A stretch of DNA of 64,000 bases from Fluviispira multicolorata (GTDB taxonomy: Bacteria > Bdellovibrionota_B > Oligoflexia > Silvanigrellales > Silvanigrellaceae): positions 124,001-188,000 of the forward strand of contig NZ_WFLN01000004.1 in the NCBI RefSeq assembly GCF_009208585.1, written 5' to 3'. The notes under the pieces are model-generated. The model was not told the DNA's origin, did not search any database, and saw only the letters and a list, made by a program, of their open reading frames with translations. Positions 17,787 to 25,580 of the stretch are shown piece after piece. Made by a program: the position numbers and the translations under genes. The first letter of the stretch is position 1; every line of letters starts with the position of its first letter.

Positions 17787-18635
17787 TCAAATCCTTCTTT
17801 GGGTCTGTAGGTGAACTACAAAAGTCTTCGTAAGTATAGTTATAAATCCAACGAGGACAATACTTGGGCCTACAGGCCAGTTAAAACTGAAAGCAATGAG
17901 AATTCCTAAAATTCCTCCGATGAAGCTTAATAAAACAACAATTGGAGAAAAAACACTCCGAGGCTGATAAATAATTGTTGGTAAAGTAAGGAGTGCTGAA
18001 ATCATCAATCCGCCCACAGCAAAAATTCCTGAAAGAATGGCAAAGGTCATTAGGAAAGGAAAAAGTCGATCTAATAACTTGACTTTAAAACCAACAATTT
18101 CGGCAAATTCTGGATCAGATAACCATGCGTCCCAATGTTTTCTGAGTGATATTATAGAAATAAAAACGATAATTAATGAGAATAGAAGGACATAAAGGTC
18201 ATTTGCACCTAAAGTTAATACATCACCAAAAAGAATACTTTCAGGGTCAATACGGGTGCCTTTATTGCTTGAAATTGCAATTATCCCTATAGCAAAAAAG
18301 GACGTCAGGCAAATAATAGCGGAGGCATCGGGGGGAATTTTAAGAGTTTTTAGAATCCATTCAGAAATAAAATTACCTATAAAAGCTGTGACTGTCGCTC
18401 CTATAAGCACACAAGCCCAAAATGGAAAGCTTGAAAACTTTGCTATTATTATTCCTGCTATAACTCCTGGAAACACGAGATGAGACAGTGTGTCGCCTAA
18501 GTAAGCTCTTTGTTTAAGAACAACAACAGGGCTTAGGCATCCGCACATAAGTGTTATCAACACTGTAGCGATAAGAGCAATTTGAGCAAATTCAAACTCA
18601 AATGTTTGAATAAGATTTAAAAAACTAGGAGGCAT
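17787..18635 (-). CDS. znuB: Zinc ABC transporter, membrane permease ZnuB
   Basis: This 282-residue protein has about eight transmembrane helices in the ABC-3 family pattern. L-K-Q-R-A-Y-L-G-D-T-L-S-H follows the second helix and is the usual cytoplasmic coupling segment of zinc/manganese permeases. It forms the inner-membrane channel with ZnuC and receives metal from ZnuA, both encoded just upstream (19 bp and one gene further). Zinc rather than manganese is preferred because of the His-rich ZnuA and the neighbouring Zur. Confidence 0.9.
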   Translation of the reverse strand: MPPSFLNLIQTFEFEFAQIALIATVLITLMCGCLSPVVVLKQRAYLGDTLSHLVFPGVIAGIIIAKFSSFPFWACVLIGATVTAFIGNFISEWILKTLKIPPDASAIICLTSFFAIGIIAISSNKGTRIDPESILFGDVLTLGANDLYVLLFSLIIVFISIISLRKHWDAWLSDPEFAEIVGFKVKLLDRLFPFLMTFAILSGIFAVGGLMISALLTLPTIIYQPRSVFSPIVVLLSFIGGILGILIAFSFNWPVGPSIVLVGFITILTKTFVVHLQTQRRI

Positions 18636-18654
18636 GAATTCTTTAACCTTTTTT

Positions 18655-19326
18655 TTAAATAAATACTACAGAAGTCTCTTGATCATGTCTGCGTGTGAAT
18701 GTAATTTTCCCAGAAATATAAGATGTAAAATTTTCAAAATGATGATCTATCATAAAAATACAAACCTTTTTTTCTTTTGATAAATCATAAAGAGTGTCCA
18801 TGAGTTGTAATTGACAGCAGCTGTCAAGACTTGCAAGAGGTTCATCCAAAAAAAGCATTTTAGGTTTTGAAATAATGGCTCGTGCAATCATCGCTCGTGT
18901 TTTTTGGCCACCACTGAGTTCGTGAAAACTTCTATTTTCATAACCAGATAGTTGCCATTCTGATAACATACCTAAAATTTTTTGAACGTCAGCACTTGTC
19001 GTTTTATGTTTTGGGCCAAAGCCTTGTTTTACAAAGTCTTGAACAGTCATGTGGAAATAGCGGTTCACAGCATGAAATTGGGGAACATATGCTATGCCTT
19101 GAGAAATATCGTGTTCAGTGGGAATTGGTTTATTATTAATACAAACTTTTCCTTGTAGTGGCTGAATAAGACCAAGCCATGTTTTTAATAATGTGGATTT
19201 TCCGCATCCATTTTGGCCAATGACTGCATATATCCCAGGTTGGTTTACCTCACCTGAAAAAGGGTGAATGAGGGGGCATTTATTAGGGTAGCCAACAACC
19301 AAGTTTTCCCAGCTCAAGTAGCTCAT
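18655..19326 (-). CDS. znuC: Zinc ABC transporter, ATPase ZnuC
   Basis: This 223-residue ABC ATPase has Walker A G-Q-N-G-C-G-K-S-T, signature L-S-G-G-Q-K-T-R, Walker B M-L-F-L-D-E-P and the switch His in M-I-D-H-H. It drives zinc import with the permease downstream and the binding protein upstream. The gene is 24 bp from znuA. Confidence 0.9.
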   Translation of the reverse strand: MSYLSWENLVVGYPNKCPLIHPFSGEVNQPGIYAVIGQNGCGKSTLLKTWLGLIQPLQGKVCINNKPIPTEHDISQGIAYVPQFHAVNRYFHMTVQDFVKQGFGPKHKTTSADVQKILGMLSEWQLSGYENRSFHELSGGQKTRAMIARAIISKPKMLFLDEPLASLDSCCQLQLMDTLYDLSKEKKVCIFMIDHHFENFTSYISGKITFTRRHDQETSVVFI

Positions 19327-19350
19327 AGTATTTCCAAATTAGTAAGAATA

Positions 19351-20307
19351 TTAATTCTTTAAAGCATTAAGAATCGTTTTAACATTTACTTGCCACATCC
19401 CAATTATGGTGTCTGCGTTCGAACCTTTCTTTCCTAAAGAATCTGTGTAGAGTTCACCCCCAATTTTAATACTGGTTTCGTGAGCAATAGATTGTATATT
19501 GCGCATGTTGCCGGTAGATTCAAGAAAAATAGCTTTCACATTTTCTTTTTTGATATTTAATATGATATTTTTCAAATCTTTCGACGTGGGCGCAGAATCA
19601 TCAGAAACTCCTGTGATACTTAATATTTTAAATCCAAATTCATCTGAAAAGTAACCTAATGCATCGTGATTGGTTGCTAATATTCTTTGTTTTTCAGGAA
19701 TTTTTTGAATTTCTTTTTTGAGTAAATTCACTTCTCCATCAATTTTTGACAAATAGTTTTGCGTACATTTCTCAATGACTTCTGCTTCGCTTGGTTTCAA
19801 ATCTTTTAATAATATAGATATTTTTTTAAGTGCTAGCTTTGTTAACTTGGGCGATTGCCATATGTGAGGATCAAGTTCCAAATGTCTGTGCTCATGATTG
19901 TGATCTTCTTCATTGTGTTCGTGATTGTGCGTATGGTTGTGTTTTGAATTAGGATCTAGCTTTTTAAGTTTCATATCTTTGCTGAGCTCAAGCCAAATTT
20001 GTGTTTCACTTTTAGGGATTTTTTGAATCCATTCTTCTAAACCAGCTCCTATAAAAATGATGACTTTAGATTTTGCTATACTTAGACGGTTTTGGGGTGT
20101 CATATGAAAAATATGGGGATCAACGCCTAAGCTGATAATGCTATTTGTTGCAAACGAATTTGAATTACAACTTGCTTGTTGAACGAGCTCTTTAATATAA
20201 GGTAACGATGTTTCAATTTTTATCTTATCGTTTTGAGTGTCTGCAAGACAGATATTTGGAAAAGATAAAAAAGCAAATGAAAATAATTTTACGAGAGTGT
20301 GTTTCAT
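19351..20307 (-). CDS. znuA: Zinc ABC transporter, periplasmic binding protein ZnuA
   Basis: The 318-residue protein has a Sec signal peptide (M-K-H-T-L-V-K to C-L-A-D). It is a cluster A-I metal-binding protein: D-P-H-I-F, an acidic His-rich loop (about 120-145, ten His residues), then L-E-L-D-P-H-I-W and A-T-N-H-D-A-L-G-Y-F. The His-rich loop is typical of zinc-specific ZnuA and may act as a zinc chaperone or sensor. The start overlaps the FtsX-like permease stop by 4 bp, tying the two zinc systems into one transcript. Confidence 0.92.
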   Translation of the reverse strand: MKHTLVKLFSFAFLSFPNICLADTQNDKIKIETSLPYIKELVQQASCNSNSFATNSIISLGVDPHIFHMTPQNRLSIAKSKVIIFIGAGLEEWIQKIPKSETQIWLELSKDMKLKKLDPNSKHNHTHNHEHNEEDHNHEHRHLELDPHIWQSPKLTKLALKKISILLKDLKPSEAEVIEKCTQNYLSKIDGEVNLLKKEIQKIPEKQRILATNHDALGYFSDEFGFKILSITGVSDDSAPTSKDLKNIILNIKKENVKAIFLESTGNMRNIQSIAHETSIKIGGELYTDSLGKKGSNADTIIGMWQVNVKTILNALKN

Positions 20308-21572
20308 GTTCTAATACTAAGTCCATCAATGAGAGAGTTTCTGTAAGCTTTTATAGCAGGAATATGACTAATTAATGCCGATAAAATAACAACGAAAATT
20401 AAATAAAGGTATTCATGAAAACTTAAAGCAGTAAGTGAAATTAAAATTCCTAAGTTTTGCAAAAGAAGAGATTGAATACATGCAACAAAAAAGTAACAGA
20501 AAAAAACTCCGAATAAACAGCCTGAGAAGCTTAAAAAAATAGCCTCCGCAACAAGTAGATGAACAATTACGATTCTTCCTGCTCCAATAGCACGTAAAAT
20601 TGCCATTTCTCTTCGTCTGCTTTCCAGAGAAGTATAAAGTGAAACCATCATGCCTATGAGTCCAATAATTACGACAAAAATTGAAACAATTTGTAGAGCT
20701 GTTTCTGCATAACTTACTGTTTCCCAGAGTTGACTTAATGCAACTCCTGGAATCACGCCCATTATGGGTTCTTTTTTATAATTATTAATTTCACGTTGCA
20801 AACTCAATGAGCTAATTCTTGAATTGGCACCAATTAAAAAAGACGTGATTTGTTCAATTTTAATATCTTCCTTTTTAATTTTTTGAGTATTTGCATTTTT
20901 TTTATTTATTGCTGGAACTCCATTTTGCCAATCAATATGTATAGCTTCCATACCTTCGAGAGTAATGAATGCGGCTCTATCAATTGGGGTGCCTGTTTCT
21001 TTTAGAATAGCAGTTACTGTGAAAGGTTTATCCTTATGTATTAATATTCCTAAGCCTTCACTAATGCCGTGTGTAAGAGCAATGTTATCGCCTAATTTTA
21101 AATTCTCTTTTGTAGCCATTTCAGCCCCAAGAGCGACATCATAAATGTCATTGGGTGTGTTACCTTCTTTAAATTCGATTTTTTTGTTGCCAAAAAATTG
21201 ATAATGTAAATAAAAATTTTGATCTGTTGCGATAACACGATGCCCATTATAACTATCCCCCAGCGAAAATGGAATTGTCCAAGCGACATCAGAATTATTT
21301 TTAAAATGATTGTATGTGTGCCAGGATATATTATTGGTGGCATTGCCCATATGAAACACGGTATATAGTAAAAGTTGTATTTCACTTCCACGAGCTCCAA
21401 CCACTAAATCTGTTTTACTAATTGTATTTGAAAAACTTTCTTTAGCACCTTGTCTAACTCTTTCAACTCCTAAAAATAACATGATACTCATTGCAATTGA
21501 AAAAATTGTTAATAACGTAGATATTTTTCTATTCCATAAAGATTGTGAAGCGATTTTGAAAAGGTAAATCAT
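20304..21572 (-). CDS. FtsX/MacB-type ABC permease, probably of a Zrg zinc system
   Basis: The 422-residue protein has one N-terminal helix (residues 15-35), a large periplasmic domain and three C-terminal helices. This is the layout of LolE/MacB/FtsX-type permeases. R-R-E-M-A-I-L-R-A-I-G-A after the second helix is the conserved cytoplasmic coupling motif. Such permeases usually move lipoproteins or do mechanical work rather than import ions. Here the gene overlaps its ATPase and znuA by 4 bp each and follows a ZrgA-like gene. That is the gene set described for the Zur-controlled Zrg system of Vibrio, so a zinc-related task is inferred. Confidence 0.8.
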   Translation of the reverse strand: MIYLFKIASQSLWNRKISTLLTIFSIAMSIMLFLGVERVRQGAKESFSNTISKTDLVVGARGSEIQLLLYTVFHMGNATNNISWHTYNHFKNNSDVAWTIPFSLGDSYNGHRVIATDQNFYLHYQFFGNKKIEFKEGNTPNDIYDVALGAEMATKENLKLGDNIALTHGISEGLGILIHKDKPFTVTAILKETGTPIDRAAFITLEGMEAIHIDWQNGVPAINKKNANTQKIKKEDIKIEQITSFLIGANSRISSLSLQREINNYKKEPIMGVIPGVALSQLWETVSYAETALQIVSIFVVIIGLIGMMVSLYTSLESRRREMAILRAIGAGRIVIVHLLVAEAIFLSFSGCLFGVFFCYFFVACIQSLLLQNLGILISLTALSFHEYLYLIFVVILSALISHIPAIKAYRNSLIDGLSIRT

Positions 21573-22252
21573 AATTTTGCTCGATTTATATCTGGAAGTG
21601 CAATATGACGTGGAAAGAATTTCATTAAACTTTTATCGTGACTCACAAAAATAAGGGTTGTTTTTTGTGCTTCACATTGTGAAAATAAATTTTCTAAAAA
21701 CAATTCTCGCGCATCTGAATCTAAAGAGCTTGTTGGTTCATCAGCAATAATTAATTTGGGAGATCCCAGTAAAGCCCTTGCAGCGGCCACTCTTTGTTGT
21801 TGGCCAACAGAAATTTCATTCGCTTTTTTTGTCAGAATATTATCAATATTTAATGCTTTAGAAATTTCTTTGCATTTAATAATTAAGGATTTTTTGTCCA
21901 TATCTTCTCTACGCTTAAAATTAAGTTTACAAGGTAATAGAATGTTATCAAGCACATTTAAATAAGGTATTAAATTAAACATCTGAAAAATATATCCCAT
22001 TTGAGATCCGCGAATAGAATCTTTTAATGAGTTTTTTGCTCCAATAAATTCTGTACCAAAAATTTTGAGAGAGCCTTCTTTTGCTGGGATAATTCCTGCA
22101 AGTATGCTGAGTAAAGTGGTTTTTCCGCAGCCACTTGGACCATACAAAAATATTTTCTCGCCTTCATTAACAGTAAAATCAGAAATGTCTAAAATATTTT
22201 TTTCTTTTTTATAAGAATATTTTAAATTTTTCAATTTAATAATTGGATTCAT
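21569..22252 (-). CDS. LolD/MacB-type ABC ATPase, probably of a Zrg zinc system
   Basis: This 227-residue ATPase has Walker A G-P-S-G-C-G-K-T-T, signature I-S-V-G-Q-Q-Q-R-V, Walker B L-I-I-A-D-E-P-T-S-S-L-D and the switch His V-S-H-D. The signature begins I-S-V rather than L-S-G, as in some LolD relatives. It overlaps both the ZrgA-like gene upstream and the permease downstream by 4 bp, so the three are made together. Confidence 0.88.
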   Translation of the reverse strand: MNPIIKLKNLKYSYKKEKNILDISDFTVNEGEKIFLYGPSGCGKTTLLSILAGIIPAKEGSLKIFGTEFIGAKNSLKDSIRGSQMGYIFQMFNLIPYLNVLDNILLPCKLNFKRREDMDKKSLIIKCKEISKALNIDNILTKKANEISVGQQQRVAAARALLGSPKLIIADEPTSSLDSDARELFLENLFSQCEAQKTTLIFVSHDKSLMKFFPRHIALPDINRAKL

Positions 22253-22824
22253 AATTGAATATAGCCTTTGTCTTTTGAAACAGTAACAGAGGTTTGCTTT
22301 TTATCGCTATTAAGTTGAATAATTGCTTTTTGAACTTTAGGAAAATAATTTGTAAATCCAAAGCTAATTTTTGAACCAGTAGCATCTTTATTACATTTAA
22401 ATTTAAATTCTGCCTGAAAATTTCCATGTTTTCCATGTTTTCCATGTTTTTTATGGTCAGATTTTTCTTCAATAGCATCATCTTCGTCATGTTCATCATC
22501 ATTGGGATCTACAGCAAATGGATTTATTTTCTCTCCAGTAATAGAGCATTCTAACGAAGGATCAAAGCGAACAATTTGTAGAATATTTTTTTTGATTTTT
22601 TCGCTGGCTATTTTAACATTCTTTTTTTCTACGTCTGTCTTTGCTTCGTGCTCAAAATTATAAATACTTTCACTTGGAACTTTAATGTAGATTGTTCCCT
22701 CTTTATCCTGTAAAGCAATATCGATCTTTGCAGTACCATGTTCATGTGCTCCAAAGGCATAAGCAAAAATTGAAGTCATTCCTAATAGAATGGGAAGAAA
22801 TATTTTATGTATATTCAAAAACAT
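22249..22824 (-). CDS. zrgA: ZrgA-family (DUF2796) periplasmic zinc-binding protein
   Basis: The product has about 191 residues with a signal peptide (M-F-L-N-I-H-K to A-Y-A-F-G). The mature start A-H-E-H-G-T-A-K-I-D-I-A, the F-E-H segment, an acidic/His stretch with three H-G-K repeats and the F-K-F-K-C strand match the DUF2796/ZrgA family linked to zinc uptake in Vibrio. The frame is open to 22893. ATG 22824 is preferred because GGAGG lies six bases before it and the signal peptide begins there. It is the first gene of the long zinc operon, downstream of the dyad at 22895-22913, so zinc-dependent repression by Zur is expected. Confidence 0.82.
   Translation of the reverse strand: MFLNIHKIFLPILLGMTSIFAYAFGAHEHGTAKIDIALQDKEGTIYIKVPSESIYNFEHEAKTDVEKKNVKIASEKIKKNILQIVRFDPSLECSITGEKINPFAVDPNDDEHDEDDAIEEKSDHKKHGKHGKHGNFQAEFKFKCNKDATGSKISFGFTNYFPKVQKAIIQLNSDKKQTSVTVSKDKGYIQL
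22422..22448 (-). repeat. Three 9-bp tandem repeats coding for His-Gly-Lys
   Basis: TTCCATGTT is repeated three times (22422, 22431, 22440) on the plus strand. It encodes the K-H-G repeats of the ZrgA-like metal-binding stretch and is a likely slippage site for changing the His count. Confidence 0.8.
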
Positions 22825-22894
22825 TTGAGACCTCCATGGGGAAAAGTTACAAAAAAAATTGCCTAAGCATTTTACCCGAGTGCACTCTTTCATA

Positions 22895-22913
22895 ATTGCA
22901 AATATTTTGCAAT
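22895..22913. promoter_or_regulatory. Zur-type operator dyad between zrgA-like gene and zur
   Basis: The perfect inverted repeat ATTGCAAA-TAT-TTTGCAAT stands in the 121-bp gap between the divergent zrgA-like (start 22824) and zur (start 22946) genes. Its size and position fit a Fur-family operator that would control both directions. The sequence differs from the enterobacterial Zur box, so this is inference from position and symmetry. Confidence 0.65.
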
Positions 22914-22945
22914 ATGTAGAGAGTTTTTCTAAAGGAAGCGAAACT

Positions 22946-23443
22946 ATGAATTCTCGTAACCATGAACATAACTATAGTCACGCCCACCATGAAAAGGGTT
23001 GTAATGGAAAATCTTTCTATGACATAGCTGTAAGTTCTTTAAAAGATTCAAAATATCGTATCACAAAACCAAGACTTGCCGTTATAGAGTGTTTAGCAGA
23101 TTCTAAAATTCCGCTTTCACCTAAATGTATATTTGAGAATGTTCAAAGAAAAAAAAATCTTAATGTCGATCAGGTTTCAGTTTATCGCATACTAGAGACG
23201 CTAATGTTACTTGGCCTTGTGCATCAAGTTTTTCCGTCTGGAGAGTATTTGTCGTGTAGCACACAGTGTGAAACGAATCCCAATCACATCATGCTCAATT
23301 GCACTCAGTGTGGCAAGGTAGAAGAGATTCATTTAGAGTGGAGTTTTATTTATAAAATATTTGAAAGAATAAAGACATTATCACAATTTGAACCTAAAAA
23401 ACATATACTGCAAATCGATGGAATATGCTCGCAATGTCAATAA
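22946..23443 (+). CDS. zur: Fur-family regulator, probably zinc uptake regulator Zur
   Basis: The 165-residue protein has a His-rich N-terminus (N-H-E-H-N-Y-S-H-A-H-H-E), the Fur winged helix (Y-R-I-T-K-P-R-L-A-V then V-S-V-Y-R-I-L-E-T-L) and a C-terminal dimer domain. The domain has the structural zinc pairs C-T-Q-C and C-S-Q-C and the N-P-N-H-I-M-L sensory-site region. Zinc-bound Zur represses zinc importers; two such importers diverge from it here. The frame opens at 22859, but AAGGAAG before ATG 22946 and the end of the dyad at 22913 support the later start. Its last codons overlap the methyltransferase gene. Confidence 0.9.
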   Translation: MNSRNHEHNYSHAHHEKGCNGKSFYDIAVSSLKDSKYRITKPRLAVIECLADSKIPLSPKCIFENVQRKKNLNVDQVSVYRILETLMLLGLVHQVFPSGEYLSCSTQCETNPNHIMLNCTQCGKVEEIHLEWSFIYKIFERIKTLSQFEPKKHILQIDGICSQCQ

Positions 23444-24282
23444 ATGAAAATGAAAATGGAAATAAATATATTTTGGTTTATACAGAGTCTGGTAAACCTA
23501 CATTCAAACATATAGCAACAAGTGAAACATTGCATGGACAGGTTGGCCCTTATGAAGAAGCTCAATCTCTTTATGTTGAAGGTTCTAACATTCTTAATAA
23601 ATGCGGGGAATGCGTAGTTTATGATGTAGGGATGGGCTGTGGCGCACAGTTGATAGCTATGTTCCATGCTTTTTTTATAAATAGATCTTTATCAAAATTA
23701 ACTGTCGTGAGTTTTGATCTTGAAAAAGAAGGGCTTGTTTCGTTATTAAAGAATAAAGAATTATTTCCATATATAAATAAATTTAGTCATTTATTACCAA
23801 TGTGTATTGAAAAAGATTCGATTAAATATGTTTTAGATGATGAAAGAATTTTTGAATGGATTTTTATTCAAGGTGATTTCGTCAAAACAATTTCGAGTCA
23901 TGCAAAATATCCTCTAGCAGATATTATTTGTTATGACTTTTTTTCTCCTGTAAGTCATTCTCAGTTATGGACATATAATATTTTTGTACATTTAAAAAAA
24001 TATGTTAAAGAGTCTTCTTGTTTTATAACATATTCTTCAGCAACATGTGTAAGAGCATCTTTACTTGCTGCTGGATTTTATGTTGGTTTAGGTATTGCAA
24101 GTGGTAAGAAAGCGAATTCTACATTGGCTTCACCAACTCCTCATATTCTAAATGATTTACTTCCTCCCCAATGGAAAATGCGTTTTAAAAGATCTCAAGC
24201 TCAGTTTTCATTAAGTGAAACAGACGTAGCAAAAGCCATTATTGAAAAGAATGTCTCAACCCATCCTCAGTGGTTATTGTAA
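23425..24282 (+). CDS. MnmC-like SAM-dependent methyltransferase
   Basis: This 285-residue protein resembles the methyltransferase domain of MnmC (Methyltransf_30), which finishes the 5-methylaminomethyl group on U34 of some tRNAs. Seen features are T-S-E-T-L-H-G-Q-V-G-P-Y-E-E-A and the SAM-binding V-Y-D-V-G-M-G-C-G-A-Q. Later come D-F-F-S-P-V-S-H-S-Q-L-W-T and T-Y-S-S-A-T-C-V-R-A-S-L-L-A-A-G-F. The FAD oxidase half of bifunctional MnmC is absent, as in stand-alone MnmD forms. The start (ATG 23425, or ATG 23434) lies inside zur, so the two are translated together. MnmG, which acts earlier in the same modification, is at 51526-53397. Assignment to tRNA is by similarity only. Confidence 0.75.
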   Translation: MLAMSINENENGNKYILVYTESGKPTFKHIATSETLHGQVGPYEEAQSLYVEGSNILNKCGECVVYDVGMGCGAQLIAMFHAFFINRSLSKLTVVSFDLEKEGLVSLLKNKELFPYINKFSHLLPMCIEKDSIKYVLDDERIFEWIFIQGDFVKTISSHAKYPLADIICYDFFSPVSHSQLWTYNIFVHLKKYVKESSCFITYSSATCVRASLLAAGFYVGLGIASGKKANSTLASPTPHILNDLLPPQWKMRFKRSQAQFSLSETDVAKAIIEKNVSTHPQWLL

Positions 24283-24350
24283 TTTATATTTATCAATAAT
24301 TTATATTACTGATTTAATTTTGACATTCTTTTTTTTTAACCACCAAAATT

Positions 24351-24356
24351 TATAAT
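24351..24356 (+). promoter_or_regulatory. Candidate -10 box before the first DUF3015 gene
   Basis: A consensus TATAAT stands 54 bases before the start codon. The perfect TTGACA at 24320 is 25 bases away, too far for a normal sigma70 pair. Confidence 0.35.
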
Positions 24357-24409
24357 AAAATATATTGAGATTTTTGTAATGGACTCAAATTTTTGCGGAG
24401 GAGGAATCT

Positions 24410-24907
24410 ATGAAATTAGATTTGAAAACGTCTTTAAAGCTCTTAATTGCTTTAGGATTAAGCCATTTATCTCTGAATGCTTTTGCTGTGGGATCCGCTG
24501 GTTGCGGGTTGGGTTCAGTGGTTTTTTCTGGAAATCAATGGTGGAAGCAATTGCTTTCAATGACAACAAATCATTTAACTCTGAGCCAGGCATTTGGTAT
24601 TACAAGTGGTACGTCAAATTGTGCTTCTGGCTTATTTGGAGAAACTCAAAAGCAAGAGGATTATATTGTTGCAAACTTTGTTACTTTGCAAAGGGAGTCT
24701 GCGCAGGGCACAGGTGAAAGTTTAAATGCTTTTGCGTCTGTGCTAGGTTGTCAGAGCGAAGCATATGATTATTTTGGAAGCTATACTCAAAATCAGTATA
24801 AAATTTTATTTAATTCACAAGACCCAAAAATTGTTTTATCAAATTTTAAAAATATCATGAAAAATGAAAATAAATTATCAAAAGAATGCTCTCTGTTGAA
24901 TATATAA
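24410..24907 (+). CDS. DUF3015 family exported protein, copy 1
   Basis: The 165-residue protein has a Sec signal peptide ending N-A-F-A-V. The DUF3015 hallmarks follow: A-G-C-G-L-G-S-V-V-F near the mature N-terminus, A-F-G-I-T-S-G-T-S-N-C and the conserved end N-K-L-S-K-E-C. Four or more cysteines suggest disulfides in the periplasm. Function of the family is not known. GGAGG lies just upstream of the ATG. It is followed by a close paralogue and then a DUF4105 protein, an association that suggests they work in the same envelope process. Confidence 0.85.
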   Translation: MKLDLKTSLKLLIALGLSHLSLNAFAVGSAGCGLGSVVFSGNQWWKQLLSMTTNHLTLSQAFGITSGTSNCASGLFGETQKQEDYIVANFVTLQRESAQGTGESLNAFASVLGCQSEAYDYFGSYTQNQYKILFNSQDPKIVLSNFKNIMKNENKLSKECSLLNI

Positions 24908-24912
24908 ATTTA

Positions 24913-24944
24913 TATAAATTATAAAATAGGCTTTATAATTTATA
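24913..24944 (+). repeat. Perfect AT-rich hairpin between the DUF3015 copies
   Basis: A 13-bp stem (24913-24925 with 24932-24944) and a 6-base loop ATAGGC start 6 bases after the first DUF3015 stop. It may be a weak terminator or an RNA-stability element. Confidence 0.45.
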
Positions 24945-25043
24945 AAAACAGACAATATAAAAATCATTATAAACTGTTGAAAATTTTTTATTACTTGTAT
25001 AAAGTTGCACTGTTAATAAAATAATATCTAAAGGAGAGGATAA

Positions 25044-25502
25044 ATGCTTAAAACATCGAAATGTGATGCTAAGAAATCTCTCTTAATTGCTGCTGCATTT
25101 ACAAGTCTGACCGCTTCGCATGCTTTAGCCGCATCTTATGGACTTGCAGGTTGTGGTTTAGGCTCTGTTATTTTTGAAAGCAATAATACATGGTGGAAGC
25201 AAGTTTTAGCTGCAACAACTAATGGCACTGCGGCTAATCAGACTTTTGGTATTACTAGTTGCACCTCAAATTGTGGAAGTGGTGCTTCGGCTCAAGCTCT
25301 AAAGCAAAAAGATTATGTTTCAGCTATTTTAGCGTCATTGCAAAGAGAAGGTGCGCAAGGCACGGGAGATGTTTTAAACGGATTTGCTCAGGTTTTTGGT
25401 TGCAGTGCAAATGATTTTAATCATTTCGGAGCATTTTCACAGTCCAATTCTAAAGTGATTTTTAATTCGAATGATCCAAGTCAAATAATATCAAATGTGT
25501 AA
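25044..25502 (+). CDS. DUF3015 family exported protein, copy 2, C-terminally shortened
   Basis: This 152-residue paralogue of the preceding gene has a signal peptide ending S-H-A-L-A-A. It shares A-G-C-G-L-G-S-V-I-F, F-G-I-T-S-C-T-S-N-C, Q-R-E-G-A-Q-G-T-G and F-N-S-N-D-P-S-Q-I-I-S-N. It stops at TAA 25500-25502, about 18 codons before the end expected from copy 1. In the same frame the sequence continues S-E-I-Q-K-D-S-K-L-S up to a TAA at 25557, which aligns with K-N-I-M-K-N-E-N-K-L-S of copy 1. A nonsense change therefore seems to have cut the conserved tail and its last Cys region. AGGAGAGG before the ATG is a good ribosome site. Confidence 0.82.
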   Translation: MLKTSKCDAKKSLLIAAAFTSLTASHALAASYGLAGCGLGSVIFESNNTWWKQVLAATTNGTAANQTFGITSCTSNCGSGASAQALKQKDYVSAILASLQREGAQGTGDVLNGFAQVFGCSANDFNHFGAFSQSNSKVIFNSNDPSQIISNV

Positions 25503-25580
25503 TCTGAAATACAAAAAGATTCTAAACTTTCTGTTTCGCGTGAATATGCGCAGATATAACAATTTTTTTTTAGATTAAAG

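Noticed and set aside
22422..22448. 9-bp tandem repeats as CRISPR or satellite
   Set aside because: They are in-frame codons for His-Gly-Lys within a metal-binding gene; copies abut with no spacers.
24320..24356. Consensus TTGACA and TATAAT upstream of the first DUF3015 gene as one promoter
   Set aside because: They are 25 bases apart, not about 17, so they cannot be one sigma70 promoter; only the TATAAT was kept as a weak candidate.
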